Source: an uncultured Aliiroseovarius sp. (GTDB taxonomy: Bacteria; Pseudomonadota; Alphaproteobacteria; Rhodobacterales; Rhodobacteraceae). From it: a stretch of 64,000 bases of DNA. The DNA lies in contig NZ_CANMFT010000002.1 of assembly GCF_947497285.1 (NCBI RefSeq), positions 124,001 to 188,000 of the forward strand, read 5' to 3'. A program made the position numbers and the translations under genes. A model generated the notes under the pieces. That model was not told the DNA's origin. It worked only from the letters and a program-made list of their open reading frames with translations, and searched no databases. Positions 8,847-18,580 of the stretch are shown here, piece by piece. The stretch's first letter is position 1; every line of letters begins with the position of its first letter.

Positions 8847-9170
8847 CTATGGCGTGACGCGGTCCGTGCAGGCGCAAATATCCGGGTCGCGGGCGCAGCA
8901 ATCGTTCAGCAGATAGGCAATGACACCACCAAGGGCGGCGCGGTCGGTGGCGTAAATCACCTGGCGTGAGACCCTGCGCGATGTCACCAACCCCGCGGCC
9001 TCCAGCTGCGACAGGTGAAAGGAAAGCCCTGAGGCCGAGACACCAAGCGCATCCGCGATCGACCCTGCGGGCAGTCCTTCCTCACCCCGCGGCACAAGAA
9101 GACGCACGATCTCCAACCGTGTGTCATGTGCCATCGCGGACAGGGATTTGAGGACTCGACTCTGCTCCAT
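8847..9170 (-). CDS. ArsR/SmtB-family transcriptional repressor with C-terminal cysteine cluster
   Basis: 107 residues, winged helix-turn-helix of the ArsR family: the recognition helix region runs SIADALGVSASGLSFHLSQLEAAG, followed by the wing TSRRVSRQVIYAT. The C-terminus carries Cys91, Cys92, Cys99 and Cys101. A vicinal CC plus a nearby Cys near the C-terminus resembles the As(III) site of the Acidithiobacillus ferrooxidans ArsR type, so a thiophilic ligand is likely; this is inference. It is transcribed divergently from an ATM1-like ABC exporter, with a palindromic AT-rich site between them that probably serves as operator. Confidence 0.88.
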   Translation of the reverse strand: MEQSRVLKSLSAMAHDTRLEIVRLLVPRGEEGLPAGSIADALGVSASGLSFHLSQLEAAGLVTSRRVSRQVIYATDRAALGGVIAYLLNDCCARDPDICACTDRVTP

Positions 9171-9198
9171 ATTTCAAATATCGGTGAAATATTGAAAT
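9171..9198. promoter_or_regulatory. Candidate ArsR operator
   Basis: AT-rich inverted repeat: ATTTCAA at 9171-9177 and TTGAAAT at 9192-9198, with a further internal GAAAT at 9186. It begins at the base next to the arsR start codon and stands out from the GC-rich surroundings. Position suggests autoregulation of the repressor and possible control of the divergent ABC transporter. Confidence 0.5.
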
Positions 9199-9263
9199 AA
9201 CACAAGCCCCAGAGAACCCCTTGCGCGCGTTCCTTAAGTGGGCCTGCGAGAATAAGGTTTCGA

Positions 9264-11093
9264 ATGGCTCCCTCCCGTATCACATCGACAGAAACGCCAA
9301 AAGATGGCTGGCGCACGATCAAGCGCGTCGCGCCGTATCTTTGGCCCGAAGATCAGCCCTGGGTAAAACGGCGCGTGGTCATTGCGCTTGTGATGCTGCT
9401 GGCATCCAAGGTGATTTCGGTGCTGACACCGTTTCTTTACAAAGGCGCGGTCGATGCGCTGAGCGGCGAGGCGACCAACGAAGCGTGGATGCTTGGGGCG
9501 GGCGCGATTGGGCTGACGCTGGCCTATGGTATGGCGCGGATGATGACCAACGGGTTCCAACAGCTGCGCGATGCGGTGTTTGCCCGTGTGGGCCAGCGCG
9601 CATTACGTCAACTGGCGCTGGAAACCTTCACCCACATTCACCGCCTGTCGATGCGCTATCACATCACGCGCAAGACGGGCGGGTTGTCGCGGATCATCGA
9701 ACGCGGGGTGAAGGGCGTCGAGTTCCTGTTGCGCTTCATGCTCTTTTCCATGGGGCCACTGGTGCTGGAACTTGCGCTGATCTCGGCCATCCTCTTTTTT
9801 GTCTTTGATGTGTGGTATCTGGCGGTCGTTGTGGGCACGATCGGTGCGTATGTCTGGTTCACCTTCAAAGTGACCGAATGGCGTGTGCGCATTCGCAAGG
9901 AGATGAACGACCAGGACACCGACGCCAACCAAAAGGCCATCGACAGCCTGCTGAACTTCGAGACCGTGAAGTATTTCGGGGCCGAAAAACGCGAAGCCGC
10001 GCGCTATGATGTGGCAATGGCTGGGTATGAGGTTGCCGCGCTCAAGACCTCGTATTCGCTGGCGTTCCTGAATTTCGGGCAGGCCTTCTTGATCACGCTG
10101 GGGCTTGTCGGTGTCATGGTTCTGGCCGCCATTGGTGTGCAGGCGGGCGACCTGACCGTGGGCGATTTCGTCATGGTCAATGCCTATATGATCCAGATCA
10201 CCATGCCCTTGAACTTTCTTGGCACGGTCTACCGCGAGATCCGCCAATCGCTGGTCGATATGGGCGAGATGTTCGACTTGCTTGAGCAACCAGCCGAAGT
10301 GACGGACAAACCGGATGCACCCGATATCAAGGTCACGGGTGGTGCCTTGCAATTTGAAGATCTGAAATTTGGCTACGACGCCAAGCGGCCGATCCTGAAA
10401 GGTGTCTCGATCGACGTGCCGGCGGGCAAGACGGTTGCCATTGTCGGCCCCTCAGGGTCTGGCAAATCTACCATCGGTCGGTTGTTGTTCCGGTTTTATG
10501 ACGTCAGCGGCGGCAGCCTGAAGATTGACGGGCAGGACGTGCGCGACGTGACCCAAGACAGTCTTCACGGTGTCATTGGGGTCGTGCCGCAGGACACGGT
10601 GCTGTTTAACGACAGCGTCTATTACAACATTGCCTATGGTCGGCCAGAAGCCTCGCGCGACGAGGTCGAAGGGGCTGCGAAGGCGGCCAAAATACACGAT
10701 TTCATCATGAGCTTGCCTGACGGCTATGAAACACAGGTCGGCGAACGCGGGTTGAAGTTGTCGGGCGGTGAAAAACAGCGGGTGGGCATCGCACGCACGC
10801 TGTTGAAGAACCCGCCGATCCTGCTGTTGGACGAAGCCACATCGGCGCTGGACACCCAGACCGAACGGGATATTCAGGAAAGCCTGCGCGAAATGGGCGA
10901 GGGGCGCACGGTGATCACCATTGCACACCGCCTGTCCACCATTGTTGATGCCAATGAAATCATCGTGCTGGAAGCCGGCGAGGTGGTCGAGCGTGGCAGC
11001 CACGACGCGCTTTTGGATCACGGCGGCCGCTATGCCGCGATGTGGGCGCGTCAGGCCAGCGAAGAAGAAAAGAGCGATATCGCTGCCGCCTGA
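9264..11093 (+). CDS. ATM1-type ABC exporter (fused membrane and ATPase domains)
   Basis: 609 residues. An N-terminal six-helix ABC membrane domain (about residues 30-330) precedes a nucleotide-binding domain with Walker A GPSGSGKST near residue 396, signature LSGGEKQR near 498 and Walker B ILLLDEATS near 519. Sequence such as RVAPYLWPEDQPWVKRRVV and FNFETVKYFGAEKREAARYD-like segments place it in the ATM1/heavy-metal-tolerance subfamily. These proteins export glutathione-linked or persulfide species and confer metal tolerance in bacteria. It is probably a homodimer in the inner membrane. Divergent from a cysteine-rich ArsR, which supports a role in metal or thiol stress. Confidence 0.93.
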   Translation: MAPSRITSTETPKDGWRTIKRVAPYLWPEDQPWVKRRVVIALVMLLASKVISVLTPFLYKGAVDALSGEATNEAWMLGAGAIGLTLAYGMARMMTNGFQQLRDAVFARVGQRALRQLALETFTHIHRLSMRYHITRKTGGLSRIIERGVKGVEFLLRFMLFSMGPLVLELALISAILFFVFDVWYLAVVVGTIGAYVWFTFKVTEWRVRIRKEMNDQDTDANQKAIDSLLNFETVKYFGAEKREAARYDVAMAGYEVAALKTSYSLAFLNFGQAFLITLGLVGVMVLAAIGVQAGDLTVGDFVMVNAYMIQITMPLNFLGTVYREIRQSLVDMGEMFDLLEQPAEVTDKPDAPDIKVTGGALQFEDLKFGYDAKRPILKGVSIDVPAGKTVAIVGPSGSGKSTIGRLLFRFYDVSGGSLKIDGQDVRDVTQDSLHGVIGVVPQDTVLFNDSVYYNIAYGRPEASRDEVEGAAKAAKIHDFIMSLPDGYETQVGERGLKLSGGEKQRVGIARTLLKNPPILLLDEATSALDTQTERDIQESLREMGEGRTVITIAHRLSTIVDANEIIVLEAGEVVERGSHDALLDHGGRYAAMWARQASEEEKSDIAAA

Positions 11094-11144
11094 ACAAGTG
11101 CCACGCACAACAGGCGCCAGTGGACCCGGAGAATGATAAAGGAA

Positions 11145-11177
11145 CGCCCGCTTTGACAGCCGGGCGCCCCTTTTTTT
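11145..11177 (+). terminator. Intrinsic terminator after the ABC exporter
   Basis: CGCCCG (11145-11150) pairs with CGGGCG (11161-11166), followed by CCCC and a seven-T run ending at 11177. It lies between the convergent ABC exporter and RND permease genes. Confidence 0.7.
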
Positions 11178-11199
11178 CACGTGCTGATCGCGTGACCGG

Positions 11200-14100
11200 T
11201 TACTCGGCCGCTTTCATCGAGCTTTCGTCGCCGTCTTCTGGCGCTGCATCATCGATGTCCGCGTCACCCTCGCGCTTCGCGTGTTTCACGTTCAGGTCAT
11301 CCAGCGTTGCCTGCGCGGTGTTCAGGACCCGCTGCAGGTCTTCAAGACTGACGGGTGTGTCATCGGTGTCGTCGTGTTCGGCATCGTCAAGCTCGCTTGT
11401 GGCGACCCAGACGACCTCTCTCACAGGCTGCTTTTTGGCAGCCTTTTCAAGCGCGACATCGCGCGCAGTTTGTCCCGATCGGCGGGCCAGTGCGCGCAAC
11501 GCATTGGTGGACCGATAGGCGCCCGCTGACACCCAGACCCGCAGCGCCAACATCGAAGGGGTGAAGACCAGCGTCAACACCGTTGCGATGCCAAGCCCGA
11601 ACACGACTGCCGTTGCCAGTTGTTTCCACCACAACGCCGTGGGCGCGTCGATGGAATAGCCCCCGTTGAAGAAGTCCAGCGACAGGCCGAACATCATCGG
11701 TGCAAGCCCCGCCATGGTCGTGATCGTGGTCAAAAGGACGGGGCGGATGCGCGCCTCGGCGGTGCGGGTGATGGCTTCGAGCTTCGGCATGTAGCGCGAA
11801 TAGTCCTGATAAGTGTCGATCAGCACGATGTTGTTGTTCACCACGATCCCCGCCAGCGCCACAATGCCTGTCCCTGTCATGATGATCGAAAACGGCTGTT
11901 GCATCACCATCATCCCCACCAGAACACCGGTGGTCGACAGCACAACCGCAAGCAACACCAACACCGAGTTGTAGACGCTGTTGAACTGCGCCAGAAGGAT
12001 GATGAACATCAGGCCAAGCGCGCCGAGGAAGGCCTGGCCCAGAAAGGCCTGACTTTCGGACTGGTCTTCCTGATCGCCAGTCCATTCATAGCTGACGCCT
12101 GCGGGCAACCCTGCGGCTTCGACCCATTCGGTCAGCGCGGCAATGCGATCATTTGGCGTCACGGGCGTGCGGGTCAGATCCTTGCCGGCATCATCAGCCA
12201 TGATCTGGTCGGCCTGGGCAAGGGTGACATATCGGTCCGCACCCGCGTCATCTGTCAGGCGCACGAGGTCGGGAACCACGCCCGCTTTCACATCGTAATA
12301 GCGGCTTTGATCGACACGGTCGATCTGGGCAAGGCTGGGCACCGGTTTGCGCGTGACGAAGTTGGACAGCGGCACAAGGCCGGTAGCAGTGCGCAGTTTC
12401 AGCGCGTCTAGCGTGGACAGCACCCGGTCCTGTTCGGGCAGACGAACACGGATTTCGATTTCCTCGTCCGAGCTGTCGACCCGCATCGTATCCAGCAAGA
12501 TCCCGTTGGTGATCAGCTGCACCATGCCACCCACGGTCGCCACGTTGGTGCCATAGCGGCCAGCCTCTTCGACATCGACCTGAAGCTGCCAGTCAACGCC
12601 AGGCAGGGGCAAGGTGTCTTCGACAGCCACCAGACCGGGCGTGTCGTTGAACTTGGCGATCACAGCGTTGGCGGCGGCCTCAAGTGTCTTCCAATCCTGA
12701 CCTTTCAGGCGCATGTGAACGGGCTTGGCCGAGGCCGGACCACGATTGAGGTTCAGCACCTCGGACCGCACCCCCGGAATGGTTGCAAGCCGTTCCTCCA
12801 ACCGGGCCATCACCGCGTCGCCGTCAAAATCCGGGTCAATCTCGGTCGTGGTGAAGGGGATCAGGCCCAAAAGCTTGATTTGCTTCTCGATCGAGGGCCG
12901 ATCATCCCAAGCCACAAGCTCGATCTGAAGCTGGCCGACCGTGTCGCGCGGACCTTGCGCCCCGCCGGTGTTCTGGTTCAGCCCGCCGGCCCCCGCGAAG
13001 GCAAAGACGCTTTCGATGCCCTTGGTGGACAGGGCGATTTCTTCTGCCTGACGCACCATGGCGTCTTTTTCCTGAAGGCTCAGATTGCCACGCGCACGGA
13101 CATAAACGATCGCCTGTTCCGGCTCGCTATCGGCAAAGAACTCGACGCCCAGATTGTTGCGGCCATAGAACATGAAGGTCGTTGCCACAAAGCCAACCAC
13201 CAGCGCGATGGTGACCAGCGGCATGACCGGGTTGCCTGAAATGAAGTGTATGAGGTGGCCGAACCATGTGCGCCGATACCCGCCCTTGATCTTCTTGGCC
13301 GCCCGCTGGCGCGAGATCGAGCCAAGCGTGATCGAGGTGGCCGAGGTGCCAACAAGAAACATCAGTGCGCCGGGCAGGATCGCCATCGCCCCGTCAAAGG
13401 GCGCTGTGCCGCCAAACAGGTAACCGGGGTTCAAGAGCTGGAAGGCCGACAGGTACAGCACGTAGGCCGAAGGCACCACCAGCGCGAGCCGCACCCAGAT
13501 CGGAAAGCCGCGCAGCGCAGTTGATAGGGTCGCAAACATGCGACTGATCCGGCCCGAAACGCCGCCCACCACCGGAAGATAAACAAGCGCGACCAGAAGC
13601 GAGGCGGACAGCACATAGATCAACGTCTTGGGCAACCAGCCCATGAACTCGCCCGGAATGCCGGGCCAGAACAGCATGGGAAGGAACGCACACAGGGTGG
13701 TGGCCGTTGAACTGACGATGGGCCAGAACATCCGTTTGGCTGCCGCCGTATAGGCCGCCATAGGCCCAACCCCGTCGCGAATTTTCTTGTCGGCATATTC
13801 GACAACCACAATGGCGCCATCGACCAGCATCCCGACGGCAAGAATGAGCCCGAACATCACGATATTCGAGATGGTAACCCCAAGGGCGCCAAACAGCGCG
13901 AAGGTCAACAAAAACGAGGTGGGGATAGCGAAACCGACCAACAGCGCAGGGCGCGTGCCAAGCGCCCCAAGCACCACGATCATAACCAGTGCAATCGCCG
14001 TGATGACCGAGCCTTCGAGCTGGCGCACCATACTGTCGACAACAAAGCTCTGGTCGTTGGAGGTGCCGATCCAGACCGCCTGACGCAGATCTTCTGGCCA

Positions 14101-15024
14101 GGAATCGCGCGTTTCCGCAACAATTTTGCGCACCTCGGCGGCGGTGTCGATCAGGTTGTAGCCTTTGCGCTTGACCACCTGAAGCGCCACGGTTGTGTCG
14201 CCATTGAACCGCGCGGTGCCCTCTCGATCCTCAAAGGTCAGACGGATCGTTGCCAGATCACCAAGCGTGATGACACTGTCGTCGTTCACCTTGACGGGCA
14301 AGTTATACACATCCTGCACCTCGTCGAAGGAGGATGGGATTTTGACGGCGGTTGATCCGGTTGGGGTCTTGATATCGCCCGCAGCAATCAGCTGATTGTT
14401 GCTTTGCACAACATTGATCAGCTCGTTGGCCGTTACGTTGTAGGCCTCAAGCTTCAGCGGGTCGATTTCGACCTCAAGCATCTCGTCGCGATATCCAGAG
14501 AGCGACGCCTCCAACACCGCATCCAGCCCTTCCAGCGTATCCTGCAGATCACGCGCAAGCCGCACCAGCGTGCGTTCGGGCACATTGCCGGTCAGGTTGA
14601 CGATGATGATCGGGAATTCGGAAAAGTTGATTTCGTTTACGGAATAGCTGTCGAACCCCGAGGGAAACTTGCCTTCAGCAGAATTCATCGCGTCGCGCAC
14701 GTCGGCCATGACGATGGTCTTGTCCCAGCCGAACTCGAATTCCAGCGCGACACCGGCATACCCTTCGGCGGCTGTCGCGGACATGGTTTTCAGCCCGTCG
14801 ATATCGGCCAATTCGGTTTCCATCGGCCGGACCAGAAGCTGTTCTGCATCGGCGGCGGAAATGCCGGGGAAGGGGACCGAGACGAAAAGAGCCGGGATTT
14901 CGATATCCGGCTCTCCTTCCTTGGGCAGGCTGACATAGGCGATCGTGCCGGCAAGCACCGACAGGATCACGAAAGCTATGACCATCCGGGCCCGATTGGC
15001 GGCCCAGTCAACGATCCCTATCAT
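11200..15024 (-). CDS. RND-family efflux permease
   Basis: 1274-residue inner-membrane proton-driven RND pump (AcrB/HAE1-like superfamily). The N-terminus is typical (VDWAANRARMVIAFVILSVLAGTIAYVSLPKEGEPDIEIP), as are the two large periplasmic loops. It is longer than the usual 1020-1060 residues for two reasons. An extra stretch with added hydrophobic helices lies in the middle (around FPIWVRLALVVPSAYVLYLS). An acidic cytoplasmic tail of about 110 residues follows the last membrane segment. The gene overlaps its adaptor by 4 bases, forming a two-gene operon; no outer-membrane TolC gene is adjacent. Substrate is unknown. Confidence 0.93.
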   Translation of the reverse strand: MIGIVDWAANRARMVIAFVILSVLAGTIAYVSLPKEGEPDIEIPALFVSVPFPGISAADAEQLLVRPMETELADIDGLKTMSATAAEGYAGVALEFEFGWDKTIVMADVRDAMNSAEGKFPSGFDSYSVNEINFSEFPIIIVNLTGNVPERTLVRLARDLQDTLEGLDAVLEASLSGYRDEMLEVEIDPLKLEAYNVTANELINVVQSNNQLIAAGDIKTPTGSTAVKIPSSFDEVQDVYNLPVKVNDDSVITLGDLATIRLTFEDREGTARFNGDTTVALQVVKRKGYNLIDTAAEVRKIVAETRDSWPEDLRQAVWIGTSNDQSFVVDSMVRQLEGSVITAIALVMIVVLGALGTRPALLVGFAIPTSFLLTFALFGALGVTISNIVMFGLILAVGMLVDGAIVVVEYADKKIRDGVGPMAAYTAAAKRMFWPIVSSTATTLCAFLPMLFWPGIPGEFMGWLPKTLIYVLSASLLVALVYLPVVGGVSGRISRMFATLSTALRGFPIWVRLALVVPSAYVLYLSAFQLLNPGYLFGGTAPFDGAMAILPGALMFLVGTSATSITLGSISRQRAAKKIKGGYRRTWFGHLIHFISGNPVMPLVTIALVVGFVATTFMFYGRNNLGVEFFADSEPEQAIVYVRARGNLSLQEKDAMVRQAEEIALSTKGIESVFAFAGAGGLNQNTGGAQGPRDTVGQLQIELVAWDDRPSIEKQIKLLGLIPFTTTEIDPDFDGDAVMARLEERLATIPGVRSEVLNLNRGPASAKPVHMRLKGQDWKTLEAAANAVIAKFNDTPGLVAVEDTLPLPGVDWQLQVDVEEAGRYGTNVATVGGMVQLITNGILLDTMRVDSSDEEIEIRVRLPEQDRVLSTLDALKLRTATGLVPLSNFVTRKPVPSLAQIDRVDQSRYYDVKAGVVPDLVRLTDDAGADRYVTLAQADQIMADDAGKDLTRTPVTPNDRIAALTEWVEAAGLPAGVSYEWTGDQEDQSESQAFLGQAFLGALGLMFIILLAQFNSVYNSVLVLLAVVLSTTGVLVGMMVMQQPFSIIMTGTGIVALAGIVVNNNIVLIDTYQDYSRYMPKLEAITRTAEARIRPVLLTTITTMAGLAPMMFGLSLDFFNGGYSIDAPTALWWKQLATAVVFGLGIATVLTLVFTPSMLALRVWVSAGAYRSTNALRALARRSGQTARDVALEKAAKKQPVREVVWVATSELDDAEHDDTDDTPVSLEDLQRVLNTAQATLDDLNVKHAKREGDADIDDAAPEDGDESSMKAAE

Positions 15025-16265
15025 GTGCCGGGCTCCTGATAGGTGATGTTGAGCGCGACACCATCAATGACATAGTGCTGGCCAATGACGATCACTTCGG
15101 CGTTGGCGTCCAGACCAGACACCCAGACCCCTTCGACGCTGTCTCGGATCATCGTCACAATCGCGAAGCCCGCGGTGCCATCGGGGTTGACGATCCGAAC
15201 CCCTAGTTGCCCGTCATCGTCCAGTGTCAGAGCGCTTTGTGGCAGCAAATGAGCCTCCAGCCCATTGCCGGTGATGACGACTTCGGCCGTCTGACCCGCG
15301 CGCACAAGGGCGGCGTCAGGCAGCTGGGCGACCTCGACATCGACACGGAAGGTCCGTGTGACAGGGTCCGCAGTGTCTGCAACAAAGGATACCGCGCCGG
15401 TCAGGTCGCGACCCGAGGCCAGACGCACCGTCGCTTCAAGACCGGGCGTCAGTTTGTCCACCTGCAATTCCGAGACATAGCCCACGACGCGGACGGGATC
15501 ATATTGAACGACCGTGGCGCAGGTTGCGCCCGGTTGCAGCAAAGTGCCCAATTCAGCACTGTCGGTTTCCAAAATGCCGGGGAAGGGCGCTCGTATCTCA
15601 AGCCGCGCAATCTCGCGTTCGGCGGCGGCGACGGCCGCTTCGGCGGATTGGATCTGGGCGGACGAGCTGGCGGCGCCGGATTGTGCGGCGATAAAACCGG
15701 CGCGCGCACCTTCAACCGAGGCCCTTTCGCTGGCCACACGCGTGTCCGAGGCGAACCCGCCTGCCGACAGTTTTTCAGCCGCATTCAGATTGATCAACGC
15801 TTCGTCCAACCGGGCCTGCGCTTCGATCACGCGGGCGTCGGCCTCTGGTGCGCGGGCGCGCGCTTCCGCCAGCCGGGCGCGCGCTTCGGCAAGGCTGGCT
15901 TCGCGCGTGCCGGGGTCAAGGCGGCAAAGCACATCGTCCGTTGCGACCTCGGCACCCTTGCCAAGCTTGGTCGAAATCACCTTGCCCGAGGTTTCGGCCC
16001 GCAGTTCAACGCGCCGGTTTGCCTCGGTCTTGCCACGCAGAAGCACTGGCATATCAATGGTGCGCGCTGCGCTTTTCAAGACAACCACCGACACCCCGCC
16101 TTGTGCGGCTTCGGTTTCAGCTGTGGCAGATGTTGCTTGATCCGTTTCGACTGTTGCGGCGCTTTCGCTGACCCCCGCTGCAGTTTTCAAACTGTCCCGC
16201 TGAAATACCAGCATGAACAGGCCTGCGATTACGAGCAAAGCAGTTAGAATCGGCAAAAGGCGCAT
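15021..16265 (-). CDS. RND efflux periplasmic adaptor (membrane fusion protein)
   Basis: 414 residues. An N-terminal membrane anchor (LLPILTALLVIAGLFMLVFQ) is followed by a lipoyl-type hairpin domain (RAETSGKVISTKLGKGAEV). An Ala/Glu/Arg-rich coiled-coil of about 90 residues comes next (repeated LAEARARLAEARARAPEA), then the second half-lipoyl and beta-barrel domains. This order defines the HlyD/AcrA-type adaptor linking the RND pump to an outer-membrane channel. The 4-base overlap with the permease gene supports one transcript from a promoter near 16298-16326. Confidence 0.92.
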   Translation of the reverse strand: MRLLPILTALLVIAGLFMLVFQRDSLKTAAGVSESAATVETDQATSATAETEAAQGGVSVVVLKSAARTIDMPVLLRGKTEANRRVELRAETSGKVISTKLGKGAEVATDDVLCRLDPGTREASLAEARARLAEARARAPEADARVIEAQARLDEALINLNAAEKLSAGGFASDTRVASERASVEGARAGFIAAQSGAASSSAQIQSAEAAVAAAEREIARLEIRAPFPGILETDSAELGTLLQPGATCATVVQYDPVRVVGYVSELQVDKLTPGLEATVRLASGRDLTGAVSFVADTADPVTRTFRVDVEVAQLPDAALVRAGQTAEVVITGNGLEAHLLPQSALTLDDDGQLGVRIVNPDGTAGFAIVTMIRDSVEGVWVSGLDANAEVIVIGQHYVIDGVALNITYQEPGT

Positions 16266-16297
16266 AACAAGTCCTGTTCAATAAAGCTTTGCTGTGG

Positions 16298-16326
16298 AAG
16301 ATAAGGTTAGTTTACCAGCGTCACAA
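16298..16326 (-). promoter_or_regulatory. Candidate promoter of the RND operon
   Basis: Read on the minus strand: TTGTGA (16326-16321) and TATCTT (16303-16298) with a 17-base spacer, 33 bases upstream of the adaptor start. Spacing is ideal and both boxes match sigma-70 consensus at four positions. Confidence 0.5.
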
Positions 16327-16482
16327 GCGCGCTGGTGCGCTTTTCTTAACGGATCAAGTAAATCTGCCCCCGCCTTTCCTGACCCAAAAACCCATAGCTT
16401 TACGCCCCGCCGCCTTGCCCTCTTGGCAACCGGGCACCTTTGAGGCAAAAGGAACCAACAACAACACGCCGGAGGCAAAGTC

Positions 16483-17118
16483 GTGAGCGAGACCGACACT
16501 TTTATTGATGAAGTGACCGAAGAGGTCCGCCGCGACAAGTTGTTTGCGATGATGCGCCGTTATGGCTGGATCGCCGTCTCCTTGGTTGTTTTGCTGGTGG
16601 GGGGCGCGGCCTATAACGAATGGCGCAAAGCCAGCGAACGCGCTGCGGCGCAAGCCTTGGGCGACGCCATACTAGCCGCGGAAGAACAAGATGACGCAGT
16701 GGCGCGGGCCGAAGGGCTGGCCGCCATTGACGCCAGCGGTGATGCGGCTGCGGTCATTGCCCTGTTGGCGTCCGTGGACGGGGCGGAGGGCGCGCAGACC
16801 CTTCGCGACGTCGCCGACAATGGCGATATTGATCCGCTGTATCGCGATCTGGCCCAGCTCAAGCTGGTGTCCATGACCGAAAGCGGCCTGTCGCCAGACG
16901 ATCGCCGCACACGGCTTGAACCGCTGGCCATGGCAGGCGCGCCGTTCCGTGTGTTGGCCGAAGAACAGTTGGCATTGGTCGAGGTCGAAGCGGGCGACGT
17001 GGAAGCAGCCCTTGCGCGCCTTCGGGCGCTTTTGGTCGATGACGAAGCGTCTGGGGCCTTGCGTCGACGTGCGTCTCAGTTGATTGTGGCGCTGGGTGGG
17101 TCGTTGGAGGCATCCTGA
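16483..17118 (+). CDS. YfgM-like TPR-type membrane protein
   Basis: 211 residues. A cytoplasmic N-terminus (SETDTFIDEVTEEVRRDKLF) is followed by one membrane segment near residues 30-45 (IAVSLVVLLVGGAAY) and a periplasmic Ala-rich helical domain with TPR-like pairs. GTG start preceded by GGAGG. The order yfgM-like, bamB, der is the same as in E. coli, where YfgM is a SecYEG-associated periplasmic chaperone that also contacts PpiD. The synteny makes the same role likely here. Confidence 0.8.
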   Translation: MSETDTFIDEVTEEVRRDKLFAMMRRYGWIAVSLVVLLVGGAAYNEWRKASERAAAQALGDAILAAEEQDDAVARAEGLAAIDASGDAAAVIALLASVDGAEGAQTLRDVADNGDIDPLYRDLAQLKLVSMTESGLSPDDRRTRLEPLAMAGAPFRVLAEEQLALVEVEAGDVEAALARLRALLVDDEASGALRRRASQLIVALGGSLEAS

Positions 17119-17188
17119 CCTGCACCGCTGGGGCTCAACACCCCGGCTGCGCCAAGAAAGAATTATCGGGTATCTCGGGGGACACATC

Positions 17189-18532
17189 GTGAAATTGACA
17201 CAGAGCGCCGCAATCTTGGTCTCGCTTGGTCTTTTGGTGGCCTGTTCCCAGCGGGAATACATTCTGCCGGGGGACCGCGAAGAGTTGCGCAGTCCAAACC
17301 CGCAGACGTTGGGCGCCGATGCCGCAGCAGCTGCGGCGGCCAAGGCGGATGACCGTCAGGACGGACCCCGCCCCATCGCGCTGCCCGCGCAGGTCAACCA
17401 CGCCAGCTGGACCCATTTGGGCGGCAGCGTGACGCATCAGGTGCAGCACCCGGCCCTGTCGTCCGCACCGCAGTTGCGGTTTGCCGCCCCGATCGGGCAG
17501 GGCAATAACCGAAAACATCGGATCACCGCCGAACCTGTCGTGGCCGGTGGGCGCATCTTCACGCTTGATAGCCGCGCGCAAGTCGTCGCGACCTCGACTT
17601 CAGGCGCGTCGGTCTGGGCGCGCGACCTGACCCCTGCCTCTGACCGGTCAGACGACGCATCCGGTGGTGGCTTGGCCTATGCGGACGGCACCGTCTATGT
17701 AACCTCGGGCTTTGGCCTTGTCAGCGCGCTAGACGCCGCAACGGGCAAGATCAGGTGGCAACAGAAGATGGATGCGTCTGGCTCGGGCGCGCCTGCCGTG
17801 TCAGGCGGGCTTGTCTATGTGGTCAGCCGTGACAACACCGCCTGGGCGATTGAAACGGGCACGGGCCGGGTCAAGTGGCGGCTTTCCGGCACCCCCAGCC
17901 TTGAAGGTGTGGTAGGTGTCTCGTCGCCCGCCGTGACCGACCGCATCGTGCTTCTGCCCTTCGCCTCTGGCGAGGTGGTCGCCGCCCTCAAGCAAGGCGG
18001 GCTGCGCACGTGGTCGAATTTCGTCTCCGGTGAACGTGCGGGTCGGGGCTATTCGATCGTCACCGACATCACCGGCGAGCCCGTCGTTAAAAACGGCGTG
18101 ATCTACACCGGCAACCCGGTTGGACGCACACTTGCCCTCAACATGTCAGGCGAACGCCTTTGGACCGCCAAGGAAGGCGCGACCGGCCCCGTTTGGGTGG
18201 CCGGTGGATCTGTGTTCCTTGTTTCGGACGAAGCGCAACTGGTTCGGTTGGATGCCGCCACAGGCGAACGCATCTGGGGCGTTCCGCTGCCCTATTACAC
18301 CAAATCCAAAACACGTCGCCGCAAAGCGATCTATGCCAATTTCGGCCCGGTTCTGGCGGGCGGAAAGCTGTGGGTCGCGTCCTCGGATGGGGTCATGCGC
18401 GGGTTTAACCCGGTGGACGGGGCCATGGTCAGTCAGGTCGCCATTCCCGGCGGAGCGGCAACGCGTCCGGTGGTTGTGAACGGCACCGCATACCTGGTCT
18501 CGCGTGACGGTAAACTTCTGGCTTTGCGCTAA
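17189..18532 (+). CDS. bamB: Outer membrane assembly lipoprotein BamB (PQQ-like beta-propeller)
   Basis: 447 residues from the GTG at 17189. That start is chosen because it gives a proper lipoprotein signal (VKLTQSAAILVSLGLLVAC), with the lipobox cysteine at residue 19; an upstream in-frame extension would overlap the previous gene. The mature part is a PQQ-type beta-propeller, with repeats such as LDAATGKIRWQQKM, IETGTGRVKWRL and LDAATGERIWGVPL. BamB scaffolds BamA in the beta-barrel assembly machine at the outer membrane. It is followed by der after 48 bases. Confidence 0.9.
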   Translation: MKLTQSAAILVSLGLLVACSQREYILPGDREELRSPNPQTLGADAAAAAAAKADDRQDGPRPIALPAQVNHASWTHLGGSVTHQVQHPALSSAPQLRFAAPIGQGNNRKHRITAEPVVAGGRIFTLDSRAQVVATSTSGASVWARDLTPASDRSDDASGGGLAYADGTVYVTSGFGLVSALDAATGKIRWQQKMDASGSGAPAVSGGLVYVVSRDNTAWAIETGTGRVKWRLSGTPSLEGVVGVSSPAVTDRIVLLPFASGEVVAALKQGGLRTWSNFVSGERAGRGYSIVTDITGEPVVKNGVIYTGNPVGRTLALNMSGERLWTAKEGATGPVWVAGGSVFLVSDEAQLVRLDAATGERIWGVPLPYYTKSKTRRRKAIYANFGPVLAGGKLWVASSDGVMRGFNPVDGAMVSQVAIPGGAATRPVVVNGTAYLVSRDGKLLALR

Positions 18533-18580
18533 CCGAAAAAACCGTGTAAGCGGGGCGCTTGACGTGACCCGGAGAGCGAA

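Noticed and set aside
11620-12411. Long plus-strand open frames inside the RND permease gene
   Set aside because: They are antisense shadows of a GC-rich gene; His/Arg/Gln-rich and without domains.
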